Source: Sporolactobacillus vineae DSM 21990 = SL153 (GTDB lineage Bacteria; Bacillota; Bacilli; Bacillales; Sporolactobacillaceae). Taken from it: a stretch of DNA of 64,000 nt. The notes beneath the pieces were generated by a model, which did no database searches, was not told the DNA's origin, and worked only from the letters and a program-made list of their open reading frames with translations. Shown here piece after piece: positions 41,721 to 51,144 of the stretch. The stretch spans positions 310,001-374,000 of the forward strand of contig NZ_KB899044.1 of assembly GCF_000377985.1 (NCBI RefSeq). The letters run 5' to 3'. The number at the start of each line of letters is the position of its first letter. Positions within the stretch are counted from its first letter, which is position 1. The position numbers were made by a program, and so were the translations under genes.

Positions 41721-42974
41721 ATGAAGGAATTGTCTTTGAGTGCAGACACTCTGTGGATCATGGTTGCCGCAATTTTAGTTATCTTAATGCAAGCGGGGTT
41801 CGCATTCCTGGAATCAGGGTCTCTGCGCAGCAAAAATGCCGGTCACATTACCGGTAAACAGATCATCACGCTGGCTATTGCATCGATTGTTTACTGGGCT
41901 GTAGGTTACGGCATTGAGTTCGGATCCGGAACCAAATTTATCGGACTGAACCAGTTCTTCGTCGGCGGTGTTCCGGATGGCTATACCTCGACTTACTGGC
42001 TTTTCCAGATGGCTTTCGCCGCTGTATCCCTTGCCATTGCCTGGGGCGGTTTCGCCGAACGGGCAAAACTATCGGTCTACTTCATATTCGGTACCGTATT
42101 TATTGCGATTATTTATCCGGTAGTTGGCCACTGGGTATGGAATGCAAACGGCTGGCTCGGTCTGAATGGGCTGCAGATGCAGGACTTCGCCGGTTCAACA
42201 GTCGTCCATCTGCAAGGCGCGACTGCTGCTCTGATCGGCACGCTGCTTCTCGGCAAAAGAATTGGCAAATTTATTGATGGAAAGCCGCAGGCCATTCCCG
42301 CACATAGTCTTCCTTTCGTTTATCTTGGTACATTTATTCTCTGGATTGGCTGGTTCGGTTTCAACGCCGGCAGTACGATCAGCATTGGGAACGGCCAGTT
42401 CTTCGGCTACGTGGCGCTAACGACAAATCTTGCTGCAGCAGCTGGAGCACTCGGCGCTCTGTTCACTGCAATGATTCTTTCGAAAAAAGCAGATATCGGT
42501 GCGATGTGTAACGGTGTTCTGGCTGCCCTGGTTGCGATTACCGCGTCCTGTGCGTTCGTTGAACCCTGGGCCGCGATCGTGATCGGCGCAGTTGCCGGCG
42601 GCTTTACTTACTGGACATCGATCTTCTTTGAAAGCAAAGGTCTCGACGATCCGATTTATGCTGTATCGGTACACGGCGTTGCCGGTGTCCTTGGTACAAT
42701 TTCCACCGGATTCCTCGCAGCTCCGGCACTTGTTAAAACAGCCGGTGTCGGCCGTCCCGGCCTGTTCTACGGCGGCGGCTGGTATCAGCTCGGGGTTCAG
42801 GTGCTTGGCGTTGTCAGTGCCTTCGCTTTCGTCGCTGTCGCTTCTCTGATCGTTCTTGGAATCATGAAAGCAACGATGGGCATCCGTGTTTCAGCCGAAG
42901 CTGAAAAAGCCGGACTGGATATCAGCGAACATGGCGGTTATGGTTACGGCGAAATGAAGGATAACGAATACTAA
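41721..42974 (+). CDS. amt: Ammonium transporter Amt
   Basis: A 417-residue channel-type transporter for NH4+/NH3 with 11 TM helices. Family marks are MQAGFAFLESGSLRSKNAGH, the pore histidine region DFAGSTVVHLQGATAALIG, and GFNAGSTISI with the second pore histidine in VSVHGVAGVLGT. ATG 41721 (MKELSLSADTLW) has GGGGAG about 11 bases upstream; the in-frame ATG at 41673 lies within the promoter. A PII gene (glnK), usual beside amt, is absent: rnz follows convergently. Confidence 0.95.
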   Translation: MKELSLSADTLWIMVAAILVILMQAGFAFLESGSLRSKNAGHITGKQIITLAIASIVYWAVGYGIEFGSGTKFIGLNQFFVGGVPDGYTSTYWLFQMAFAAVSLAIAWGGFAERAKLSVYFIFGTVFIAIIYPVVGHWVWNANGWLGLNGLQMQDFAGSTVVHLQGATAALIGTLLLGKRIGKFIDGKPQAIPAHSLPFVYLGTFILWIGWFGFNAGSTISIGNGQFFGYVALTTNLAAAAGALGALFTAMILSKKADIGAMCNGVLAALVAITASCAFVEPWAAIVIGAVAGGFTYWTSIFFESKGLDDPIYAVSVHGVAGVLGTISTGFLAAPALVKTAGVGRPGLFYGGGWYQLGVQVLGVVSAFAFVAVASLIVLGIMKATMGIRVSAEAEKAGLDISEHGGYGYGEMKDNEY

Positions 42975-42990
42975 TTCATCAGTTTCTAAT

Positions 42991-43040
42991 CAAACAGACA
43001 AAACGACCGTTCTTATATGAACGGTCGTTTTGTCTGTTTG
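42991..43040 (+). terminator. Terminator between amt and rnz
   Basis: A perfect 22-bp stem (42991-43012 with 43019-43040, outer part CAAACAGAC/GTCTGTTTG) with a 6-base loop, followed by CTATTTTTTA. It lies between convergent genes and is probably used by both. Confidence 0.9.
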
Positions 43041-43060
43041 CTATTTTTTACTGTGGCGCT

Positions 43061-43999
43061 TCATTCCCGATGCTTCTGCCGCATTAATTGGTATACCTTA
43101 AAATCATTTGCCAGAATGGTATGTGGAAAGATCTTTTTTGCTTCTGCCAGCAACAGTTTCTGGTCCTTTTTCTGATACCTGGAGCTGAGATGAGTCAGAA
43201 TCAAGCGGTGCACCGAAGCATTCTTCGCTGTTTCTGCAGCCTGCACCGATGTGGAATGATGATAGCTTTCGGCCAGAGATGCATCACTGTCGCGAAAGGT
43301 GGCTTCATGAATCAGTAAATCCGCATTTTCAGATAGCTTTGCCGTCGTACTGCATGGGCGCGTATCGCCGAGAATGGTCACAACTCGCCCCGACTTTTCT
43401 TTTCCGAGATAATCTGCACTCCGAAGGACTCTCCCGTCCGGCAGCTCAACTTCCGGCTGTTTTTTAAAGAGCCCATAAACAGGCCCGGGTTTCACACCCG
43501 CAGCTTCCAGTTTGTCCACGAGCAGTTCCCCGGAAAGTTTGTGTTCTTCAATCCGGTAACCGAAGGACGCAATCCCATGATCGAGCCTGTCCGTGGATAC
43601 GCGAAAACGATCGTTTTCATAGATCACGCCGGTACCTTCAATTTCTCTGATCACCAGAAGATAGTGCAGATGCGTTCCGGAGACACTCAGACTGGTCCGA
43701 ATATAATTTTTCAGACCTCTTGGCCCGATCAGTGTTAAAGGACTTTGGGCCCCCTGGAAGGAACGGGTGCCGAGAATGCCCGGTAAACCGAATAGATGAT
43801 CTCCGTGCAGATGTGTAATAAAAATGACCGACAGCCGGGTCAGTTTTACCGGCGTATATAATATCTGGCGCTGTGTCCCTTCACCGCAGTCAAACAGCCA
43901 CAGATCCCCATCATACTCTGGAAAACCAACGGCGACCGATGTCACATTTCTTTCTTTTGCAGGGATTCCCGCACCGGTTCCCAGAAAAGTAAAATCCAT
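43061..43999 (-). CDS. rnz: Ribonuclease Z
   Basis: A 312-residue beta-lactamase-fold endonuclease that matures the 3' end of tRNA precursors lacking encoded CCA. The zinc-site motif HLHGDHLFGLPG (about residues 63-74), LDHGIASFGYRI, ILGDTRPC, HEATF and the C-terminal LTHLSSRY are the expected blocks. Length is near the B. subtilis enzyme (307). It lies next to dinB as in Bacillus (yqjK near yqjH). Confidence 0.96.
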   Translation of the reverse strand: MDFTFLGTGAGIPAKERNVTSVAVGFPEYDGDLWLFDCGEGTQRQILYTPVKLTRLSVIFITHLHGDHLFGLPGILGTRSFQGAQSPLTLIGPRGLKNYIRTSLSVSGTHLHYLLVIREIEGTGVIYENDRFRVSTDRLDHGIASFGYRIEEHKLSGELLVDKLEAAGVKPGPVYGLFKKQPEVELPDGRVLRSADYLGKEKSGRVVTILGDTRPCSTTAKLSENADLLIHEATFRDSDASLAESYHHSTSVQAAETAKNASVHRLILTHLSSRYQKKDQKLLLAEAKKIFPHTILANDFKVYQLMRQKHRE

Positions 44000-44029
44000 T
44001 TCTTCACCCTGATTTCATAAGTTCTTAGG

Positions 44030-45268
44030 TTATTCATGCTTCGGCTGATGCGAATGATCAGTCGAATGCAGCTCCCCGTCATTGAAAAGAACGGCTGCCG
44101 ATTTCAACGTACCGGCTCCGAATTTTTCGTTCATTTGCGCAACGAGACGGACAATCGGTTCTTTCTCAGCATCTTGTTCATATGTAAATAAATCCAGCTG
44201 CTTGGTCGACATGTCCAGCGGTTTAAATGCCGCCAGCGTCACGCCGATCAGCCGGACGGGCTTACGCTTCCAGTTTTTCCGGAACAGGTTCAGCGCACAC
44301 TTGTTAATTTCATTTTTTTGATAGAGCGGCTGATCCAGCGACTGCTGTCTCGTAACGGTTTCCCAGTCTTTATAACGGATCATCACCGAGAGTTCATAGC
44401 TGACAATATGTTTCTTCCGAAGTTTATCCGCAAGTTTCGCAGACAGAGTATTGATGGTTTCGGAAATCACTGAAATCGAGCGTGTATCTTTCGGCAATGT
44501 CACCGAATGCCCGATACTCTTATACCTGTCCCAGGCGCCGGGATCCACCGGTCTGTCATCGTTTCCGTTGGCATGCGCCAGCAGCCTGCATCCGAATACC
44601 CCGAATCGTTCCTTTATGTCTTCCGGCCTGGCTGCTGCCAGCTGGCCGATCGTCCGGATGCCGACCTTCTTCATACGCTCCGCTGTTTTTGGTCCGACAC
44701 CATGCATCTTTCCGATGGCCAATGGCCACAATTTCTGTGCCAGCTGCCTCTTGCGCAAGATGGTGATTCCCATCGGCTTTTTCATGTTTGAAGCCATTTT
44801 GGCAAGAAACTTGTTCGGTGCGATACCGATGCTGCAGGGAATACCGAACTCCGACCGAATCCGATTCTGTATTTCCCCGGCTAGTTGCAGTGCCGTCTTT
44901 CCCGTAATATGATCGGTCATATCCAGATAGCCTTCGTCAATCGAAGCCTTCTCAACGGCAGGTGTGTAGCTCTTCAGAAACCGGAAGAGTTGGGCTGAGA
45001 CGGCACGATAACGAACAAAATCAGGATGCTTCACAATGAGACCGGGGCACTTCCGCCGTGCTTCCTGGACAGTCATCGTCGTGCGGACGCCCATTTTCCG
45101 GGCCTCATAACTGCTCGTGACCACGATGCCGTGCCGCTCTTCCGGATTTCCGGCAATGGCCAGAGGCTTGCCCTTCCATTCCGGATGAAAAGCCACTTCT
45201 ACCGAAGCGTAAAAGCTGTTCATATCTACGTGAAAAATAATCCGGGAATGATTCAGTGATTTTGTCAT
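44030..45268 (-). CDS. dinB: DNA polymerase IV (Y family)
   Basis: A 412-residue translesion polymerase. Catalytic acidic residues lie in FHVDMNSFYASVE and in SIDEGYLDMT; SIGIAPNKFLAKMASNMKKP and the helix-hairpin-helix GVGPKTAERMKKVGI follow. The little-finger domain is complete, and a beta-clamp-binding motif is probable in KQLDLFTYEQ near residue 366. It corresponds to B. subtilis YqjH (PolY1). SOS control was not seen in the short upstream gap. Confidence 0.95.
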   Translation of the reverse strand: MTKSLNHSRIIFHVDMNSFYASVEVAFHPEWKGKPLAIAGNPEERHGIVVTSSYEARKMGVRTTMTVQEARRKCPGLIVKHPDFVRYRAVSAQLFRFLKSYTPAVEKASIDEGYLDMTDHITGKTALQLAGEIQNRIRSEFGIPCSIGIAPNKFLAKMASNMKKPMGITILRKRQLAQKLWPLAIGKMHGVGPKTAERMKKVGIRTIGQLAAARPEDIKERFGVFGCRLLAHANGNDDRPVDPGAWDRYKSIGHSVTLPKDTRSISVISETINTLSAKLADKLRKKHIVSYELSVMIRYKDWETVTRQQSLDQPLYQKNEINKCALNLFRKNWKRKPVRLIGVTLAAFKPLDMSTKQLDLFTYEQDAEKEPIVRLVAQMNEKFGAGTLKSAAVLFNDGELHSTDHSHQPKHE

Positions 45269-45305
45269 TCACATCACCTGCCCTGAATAGAATCCTGATT
45301 CGGGT

Positions 45306-46427
45306 TCAAACGGTCGCCTGATTCATGAGCGCCATAATCAGTTCGGAAGTTTTCACAAGTTCGCTGACCGGCAGTTTTTCCCTGAGCGTGTGAATCTGTT
45401 CATAGCCGATACCCAGATTAAGCGCAGTCAGGCCTTTTTCATTAAAGATATTGGCATCACTTCCGCCACTGCTGCTGCACAGGCGCGGCTTGCGGCCGAC
45501 CGACAGAACCGCTGCTTCGGCCGCCCGGACGATCGGTTCAGCCGGTGTGAAACGATAACCCGGGTATACTAGCATCGGCCTGATCCCCGCCGTGCCCCCT
45601 ATTTCCGCAGCAGCCTGCTTAAAGGCACGGGTCATCAGGTTCAGCTGACGGTCCAGCTTCGACCGGTTCAGTGATCGTACTTCAGCCAGAAGATAAACAT
45701 GATCGCCTGCGGCGGCGTGAGTGTCGCTGTTCCCCGCAAACCGGCTGATACCGGCTGTTGTTTCACTGTCAATCCGGCCGAGCGGCATACGGGTAATGGC
45801 TCTCTTTGCCATCGTCAGCGCCGACCCATGGCTATCCGGGACCATGCCGTCATTCTTCGCTGCTTTTGCAAAAAGATCGACATCAATCCGGGCCTGAAAC
45901 GGTGCGGCGATCGTAATCTCCCCGACAGGTCCGACACTGTCCAGTTCAAACCCGTACTGACTGAGAATGAGATCCGAATTCAGTGCCCTTGCGCCAAGCA
46001 GACCAGATTCCTCACCCGCCGTAATAATGATCTGCAGATCCGCATGGGGAATCCGATAAGCCTGCACGACCGTAAACGCCTCGATCAATGCTGCAATGCC
46101 TGCCTTATCATCAGCACCGAGGATCGTCCTCCCGTCAGAGACAATATAACCGTTACGGATTGCCGGACAAATCCTTTTCCCCGGACAGGCCGTATCCATA
46201 TGTGTACCGAAAAAGATCGGCGTTCCTGCTGTCGTGCCGGGTAGCGTAAGAATCAAATTGTTCGCACCATGCCCGGTAATTGCTTTCGCCTGATCTTCCT
46301 GAAGGACAAAACCAAGTTTTGAAAATTTTCCCTTCAAAAAACTTGAGACAGCTGCTTCCTCACCGGTTTCCGAATCAATCCGGATCAGTTCAAACAGCGT
46401 TTGAATCAGTCTTTCCGTATGGATCAA
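45306..46427 (-). CDS. M20 family metallopeptidase, PepT/YqjE-like
   Basis: A 373-residue zinc peptidase. Metal-binding residues lie in FFGTHMDTACPG, GADDKAGIAALIEAF and TAGEESGLLGARAL (catalytic and ligand Glu), with a later ligand His in IGYEQIHTLREKLP. It is most like tripeptidase-T-related YqjE of B. subtilis, which also lies in the yqj cluster. It probably cleaves small peptides or deacylates amino acids. The start is TTG at 46427, with AGGGTGAG close upstream. Confidence 0.88.
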   Translation of the reverse strand: MIHTERLIQTLFELIRIDSETGEEAAVSSFLKGKFSKLGFVLQEDQAKAITGHGANNLILTLPGTTAGTPIFFGTHMDTACPGKRICPAIRNGYIVSDGRTILGADDKAGIAALIEAFTVVQAYRIPHADLQIIITAGEESGLLGARALNSDLILSQYGFELDSVGPVGEITIAAPFQARIDVDLFAKAAKNDGMVPDSHGSALTMAKRAITRMPLGRIDSETTAGISRFAGNSDTHAAAGDHVYLLAEVRSLNRSKLDRQLNLMTRAFKQAAAEIGGTAGIRPMLVYPGYRFTPAEPIVRAAEAAVLSVGRKPRLCSSSGGSDANIFNEKGLTALNLGIGYEQIHTLREKLPVSELVKTSELIMALMNQATV

Positions 46428-46508
46428 AAACTCACCCTGCTTCTACGGATTTTTATATCCGGCTATATCTTCGCTTATTGTATCATAGCTGCATGAGATA
46501 TTCAGTGG

Positions 46509-46538
46509 TTGAAAAAGGCGCAGCCATCCGTATATAAT
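46509..46538 (+). promoter_or_regulatory. Sigma-A promoter upstream of the miniprotein gene
   Basis: TTGAAA (46509-46514), an 18-base spacer, then TATAAT (46533-46538). The leader to the GTG start is about 115 bases long. Confidence 0.65.
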
Positions 46539-46660
46539 TTTAAGGAAATGCTTTCCCTGACAAGGACGGAAAGCTGCTCAATTCGGAAGAATGAGGAAGA
46601 ACCGTCCCATCATAAACTCTCTCTGGTTTCAACGGGAGAACGAACAGGAGGTCAGACATC

Positions 46661-46765
46661 GTGTCGAAAAAAGTGTTCAAAGTGGTCGTTTATATCATGA
46701 TTGCCGCACTCGTTTTATCAACCATCGGCGGCGTCGTCGCAGCGACGGTCGGCGCAGCAGGCTGA
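46661..46765 (+). CDS. 34-residue membrane miniprotein, Prli42-like
   Basis: A GTG start at 46661 stands 8 bases after a consensus AGGAGGT. The product is MSKKVFKVVVYIMIAALVLS followed by TIGGVVAATVGAAG: a lysine-rich head and a single TM helix. Size, head and helix resemble Prli42, the Firmicutes miniprotein that anchors the stressosome (RsbR/S/T) in Listeria. That role is known for the Listeria protein; here it is inferred from general sequence pattern only. The gene has its own promoter, and its stop is 5 bases from the convergent histidine-kinase gene. Confidence 0.7.
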   Translation: MSKKVFKVVVYIMIAALVLSTIGGVVAATVGAAG

Positions 46766-46769
46766 TCTG

Positions 46770-47864
46770 TCATTTTCCGATTGCAGGCTCGTTGCCGCTC
46801 TCACTCAGAACAGGAAGAGAAACGGTGAACTGTGTCCCCTGACCCGGTTCACTCGCTATACGAATGGATCCATGATGCACATCGACGATCTTCTTGACAA
46901 TCGACAGTCCCAGTCCGTTTCCTCCGTTTGTCCGGTTTCGCGACTTATCCGCCTTATAGAAACGCTCGAATAAATGGATCCGGTCTTCCTCACGAATGCC
47001 AATCCCGGTATCGCTGACCTGAAATACTGTGCCGTTCTTCTGACGGAACAGCCGGATCGTGATCCTGCCCTGCTCCGGCGTGAATTTAATACTGTTCTGG
47101 ATCAGATTCATCCACACCTGGTTCATCAGTTCCTGATCCGCGATCAGCGTCACAGCTTCCAGTTTAATTCTCATGTCCAGTTTTTTCCTGTTCCACTGAG
47201 GTTCCAGCGTCAGCAGCACCTGCCTGATCTGACGGTCGGCCCGGTACGCCTCAAAACGAATCGGGTGGCGATTATTTTCAAGAACCGTCAGTTTCAACAA
47301 GTTATCACTCAGTTTAGACAACCGGTCGCTCTCCGATTCAATGATTCTGATATAATGGCGCCGCTCCTCATCCGACAGTCCGTCACTCTCCAGTGCTTTG
47401 GCAAAACCCTTGATGGACGTCAGCGGCGACTGGATTTCATGCGACACATTGGAGATAAATTCCTGCCGGACACGTTCGATCTGGCTAAGTTCTTTAGCCA
47501 TATAGTGAACACTGTCTGCAAGTTGAATAAACGGATTTGATTTCACATTCAGGCCGGGCGGCGTGAGCGAAGCGTCCAGCTCGATTTCGAAATTACCCTT
47601 TGCGATCTGTCTTAAAGCCTGAATAATCGCTTGAAAATAATTTAAACGTTTCGGTTTGTGCAAATGACTGATCAGATCGCCGATAACCGCAAACAGGAAA
47701 ATGCCGAGGATCGAACTGATGATGTGATGGGCCAGCGGATTGAGGGAAAAGGACCCGATCTCCGCCACAAGCCCGATCACAAAATAAAAGAACGTCCAGA
47801 AAATACTCAGGACGGTAAGGACCGCAGCCATGAAGAAAAATATTTTAATGACTCTCATTCGCAT
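46770..47864 (-). CDS. Sensor histidine kinase, short-loop membrane type
   Basis: A 364-residue kinase with two TM helices (about 7-33 and 43-63) separated by only a few residues, so it has almost no external sensor domain. A linker and HAMP-like region is followed by HisKA with the phosphoacceptor in ISNVSHEIQSP and by HATPase_c (NLIQNSIKFT, DTGIGI, GNGLGLSIVKK). This short-loop design is typical of kinases that sense the membrane or a partner protein. Its start overlaps the regulator gene by 10 bases. Signal unknown. Confidence 0.9.
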   Translation of the reverse strand: MRMRVIKIFFFMAAVLTVLSIFWTFFYFVIGLVAEIGSFSLNPLAHHIISSILGIFLFAVIGDLISHLHKPKRLNYFQAIIQALRQIAKGNFEIELDASLTPPGLNVKSNPFIQLADSVHYMAKELSQIERVRQEFISNVSHEIQSPLTSIKGFAKALESDGLSDEERRHYIRIIESESDRLSKLSDNLLKLTVLENNRHPIRFEAYRADRQIRQVLLTLEPQWNRKKLDMRIKLEAVTLIADQELMNQVWMNLIQNSIKFTPEQGRITIRLFRQKNGTVFQVSDTGIGIREEDRIHLFERFYKADKSRNRTNGGNGLGLSIVKKIVDVHHGSIRIASEPGQGTQFTVSLPVLSESGNEPAIGK

Positions 47865-48541
47865 TCTTCCAGTCTGTAGCCGATCCCGCGTACGGTCCTG
47901 ATTTTAATCCCTGAATCTACCGCTTGAAACCGTTCACGCAGCCGTTTGATATGTACATCGACCGTGCGCTCGTCTCCTTCATAGTCAAAACCCCATATTT
48001 GTTCAATCAAGTCATCACGCGTATACGTTCTTCCCGGAGTTCCGGCAAGCATGAACAAGAGTTCAAACTCTTTCAGAGGCAGGGTCATCCGGCCGGTCGC
48101 CGTTCTGATCTCATGGGCTTTCTTGTCCAGGCAGAGCTGCCCGATATGTAGTGTCTGTGACGCCGAAATCTGATAACGTTTCAGCAAAGCTTTGACACGC
48201 ATGACCAGCTCAATCGGTTCAAACGGCTTGACCAGGTAGTCGTCGGCTCCGAGCTCAAATCCTTTGACTTTTTGCATTGTTTCCCCTTTCGCCGTGAGCA
48301 TCAGGATTGGCAGCTGGCTGTGCGATGCCCTAACTTCTTTACATAAAGTCCAGCCATCCATTTCCGGCATCATAATATCCAGAACGATCAGGGCAACCGG
48401 CTGATTTTCAAGCCGGTCCAGCGCTTCTTTTCCGTTTTCCGCCTCAAGGCAGGACAAATCTTCTTTTTGCAGAAATAGCCGGACCAGTTCACGGATATAC
48501 GGATCATCGTCGACAATCAGAATATTCTTCAGAATAAACAT
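47855..48541 (-). CDS. OmpR-family response regulator
   Basis: A 228-residue regulator. The receiver has LIVDDDPY, the phosphoacceptor in IVLDIMMPEMDG and the lysine in DDYLVKPFEP. The C-terminal winged helix has RTVDVHIKRLRERF. ATG at 48541 (MFILKNILIVDDD) is preferred; a longer in-frame extension to 48667 has no family similarity. It lies 170 bases after the GT-C gene, so the two-component system may be co-transcribed with it. The likely targets are the envelope genes of this locus (inference). Confidence 0.92.
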   Translation of the reverse strand: MFILKNILIVDDDPYIRELVRLFLQKEDLSCLEAENGKEALDRLENQPVALIVLDIMMPEMDGWTLCKEVRASHSQLPILMLTAKGETMQKVKGFELGADDYLVKPFEPIELVMRVKALLKRYQISASQTLHIGQLCLDKKAHEIRTATGRMTLPLKEFELLFMLAGTPGRTYTRDDLIEQIWGFDYEGDERTVDVHIKRLRERFQAVDSGIKIRTVRGIGYRLEECE

Positions 48542-48710
48542 CTTCTTTCCGGAGGCATTGTTGTTGCTGCAGGCGGCTGCTCTCTGTGCAAAAGTTTTCT
48601 TTTCCACGCGGGCCCTGCATACCGGCAGGCGAATCAGCAACAGCTCACTAGTCATTATATACGTCATTCACCCCTTGCGAACAGCAGCAAGTTCGATGGA
48701 AAGCTGCTGC

Positions 48711-50912
48711 TTATGTCTGATTCGCCGCGCCCCCCTGTTGCGGCCGGGTTCTTCTGATCCCGTTTAATGTTTCAAACATCAGTATAAGCAGGATGCCCAG
48801 CGGGAGAACGATTAAGGCATCATAGAGTTCATCACCCATATACGGATGCGTGACTGTCCGGTAGACCTGGAATGTCAGATCATAGTCAGGCATCCGCCGG
48901 CCGTTTTCATAGAGTGCGCCGCCGGGATAAGTGTCCCATTTGCCGTATAAACCGGTACCGTTCATGCTCAAATCAAGCGCAGCACCCTTCGAACCGTGGA
49001 TCTGCCGGATCGTGAGCAAATAGCCGGGTTTGCCGGTGAACACTTTTCTGCGGATCCAGTGAAGCATAATAAGACGTGTTTTTTTACCGGGATAAATCCG
49101 GAAATTGGTCCTTCCATACACTGTGTGATGCTTTAAATCGGTAATCCCGGCCTGATAGATCGCTGTTCCTCTGTGCCCGCTCATCTGGAGGGCGAGATGG
49201 TCAAAGGTCCGGGTTGCCAGAAAAGTCTGGCCGGCATCGTGCATCCGGCTGACCCGGACAGCTTGATGCCCTCTATGCGACGTCTGATCAACACAAAACA
49301 GCTTCTGCTGTTCCTGCGTTTGTGTGAATAAGCGTTCATTTTGATAACCCGCCGCCATCACGGCGCCAAACAGGCACAACAGACTCAGCATCACCGGAAG
49401 AATACGACCGGGCCGTGACTGTTGGCTGTTTAAATACTTTTTATACAGGTCGTGCATTTCAACAATGCCATATGCCGATCCACAAAGCTCAAGCAGTGTA
49501 AACAGGAGAGAATAACGCGGCTCCGCTTCCCAGATAAAGACGTAGAAAATAAAGCTTCCGAACAGGCATAACTGAATAAACAGATTTTCATCAGCTTGTT
49601 TTTTCCGGAATAAGCGCAGCACGGCAAACGCCAGCGGAATGAGGACGGCAACATGAAATACCTGTATCAGGAAAACCGTCAGTTGTTTTTCATTGCCGTA
49701 GAGGTAATTGTAGGGAACAGAATAATCCGTTGTATCATAGGTTTGCCAGTAATAAGCCTGCAGGCCGTCTCCGAAAACGCGTGCATCCTTCAATATCCAT
49801 GTGCCGCCCATACGGATCAAGCCCTTGCTTTTGATCCGGTGCTGAATTGCCTTAAATACCACCTGCTGTTTTCGCTGCGCTGTCGGCTGCTTCATGGCCC
49901 GATTGTAATCCTTTATATTATATCTTCCGGAATGAGACAGCCCCATCAGCAGCCAGTCCGACGCCGGCATCTGCAGCTTCAGATTTTTAGTGAATCCAAG
50001 CGACTGTATATAACTCTGAGTGGCCGTTGTGACAGCGAAAAGCGAGACGGCGCAGACCACGAGGCCGACCAGCACCTTTTTCGGCTGACGGATGAGGAAA
50101 TAATAGAGGATCAGCGCAGGGAGCATCAGGATCATGTTGATTCGAATCTGACAGCTGACTGCCAGAAACAAACCGATCAGGAGAATATCGCTGATTTTCC
50201 CGGTTTTCCTGTATCTGTAAGTCAAATAGAGCAGAAGCGGCGGAAACATCATGCTAACGGAATCTGTATAAAAGTAGACGATATAGAGGAAGAGTGGAAA
50301 ACAGGTCAGCGTCATCAGCAGCATGACGTGAGCAGCTTCAGCGCTCAAAGATTCCTTGATAAACTTCCACGAAAAGAAGATACCTGCAGTCAGTGAGGCG
50401 GCGCAGGCAACCTGATCAATATAAGGATAGGCCGCCGGATTTCCGAAAGAGAACAGCCGATAGAGCCAGTATCTGACGACGGTTACCCCGATGTTATTCG
50501 GATAAATCTGGAAATATCCGGAAACCAGTCCGTCATTTTTGATCAGATCAACCGCCTGCGCATAAGTATGCCCCCCGTCATATCCGGGTGGCAGAATCCC
50601 GTGGAAGCATATAATGATACCGGTTTCAACCAGCAGCGTCACAGTCCAGAGAAATGCCGCCGTCACCTGTTTACCGTAATGCCCGAACTGTAAGAGAAGA
50701 GTATAAAGTAAAAAATAAAACGAAACAGCGACAGCAGCAAAGACGAGCAGTGCGGCCGTAATGCGTAAGGAGTGAAACTGACTGCCAAGATATAATTTCT
50801 TTCGTACCCAGTCAAAGGCAGGAAAGAGGACACTCAGAAATAAAATGGACAGGACCATCAGTCCGGACAACAGTGAGAAAGTGACAATTAATGGTCTTTT
50901 CCGGTTTTTCAA
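48711..50912 (-). CDS. Large GT-C-type membrane glycosyltransferase-like protein
   Basis: About 733 residues with a dozen or so TM helices in the N-terminal 550 residues, and a soluble C-terminal part (about 560-700) that looks like an extracytoplasmic beta-domain, then a final TM near the end. The first external loop has PPGYDGGHTYAQA, with an aspartate where GT-C enzymes keep their catalytic acid. It may transfer sugars from a polyprenyl-phosphate donor to a wall or lipid acceptor. TTG at 50912 has AGGTGAT at good spacing; GTG at 50921 is the alternative. Family-level call only. Confidence 0.65.
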   Translation of the reverse strand: MKNRKRPLIVTFSLLSGLMVLSILFLSVLFPAFDWVRKKLYLGSQFHSLRITAALLVFAAVAVSFYFLLYTLLLQFGHYGKQVTAAFLWTVTLLVETGIIICFHGILPPGYDGGHTYAQAVDLIKNDGLVSGYFQIYPNNIGVTVVRYWLYRLFSFGNPAAYPYIDQVACAASLTAGIFFSWKFIKESLSAEAAHVMLLMTLTCFPLFLYIVYFYTDSVSMMFPPLLLYLTYRYRKTGKISDILLIGLFLAVSCQIRINMILMLPALILYYFLIRQPKKVLVGLVVCAVSLFAVTTATQSYIQSLGFTKNLKLQMPASDWLLMGLSHSGRYNIKDYNRAMKQPTAQRKQQVVFKAIQHRIKSKGLIRMGGTWILKDARVFGDGLQAYYWQTYDTTDYSVPYNYLYGNEKQLTVFLIQVFHVAVLIPLAFAVLRLFRKKQADENLFIQLCLFGSFIFYVFIWEAEPRYSLLFTLLELCGSAYGIVEMHDLYKKYLNSQQSRPGRILPVMLSLLCLFGAVMAAGYQNERLFTQTQEQQKLFCVDQTSHRGHQAVRVSRMHDAGQTFLATRTFDHLALQMSGHRGTAIYQAGITDLKHHTVYGRTNFRIYPGKKTRLIMLHWIRRKVFTGKPGYLLTIRQIHGSKGAALDLSMNGTGLYGKWDTYPGGALYENGRRMPDYDLTFQVYRTVTHPYMGDELYDALIVLPLGILLILMFETLNGIRRTRPQQGGAANQT

Positions 50913-51032
50913 AAGAATCACCTGCGAAATGATGATTATCCCTTCGTAACAAGGTCACATTCAGATCACTTCAGAACACCAGCGATTGTAATCAAAACGA
51001 CGGTTGAATAGCAAAAATGTCAAAAAAATTAA

Positions 51033-51074
51033 ACATGAGATTTTTCTAATCTTCGTTTAATCATGATCTCATGT
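51033..51074. promoter_or_regulatory. Inverted repeat in the divergent glycosyltransferase/PAP2 region
   Basis: ACATGAGAT (51033-51041) and ATCTCATGT (51066-51074) form a perfect 9-base inverted repeat with a 24-base A+T-rich spacer. It lies about 35 bases upstream of a TATAAT box (51106-51111) that has no good -35 at normal spacing. It may be an activator or regulator site shared by the divergent genes. Confidence 0.45.
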
Positions 51075-51144
51075 GTTGTCAATGAAAGAGCGATGCCGCA
51101 TTCGGTATAATAGTTTTTAGAAAAACGGACTAACGAAACGGAGC

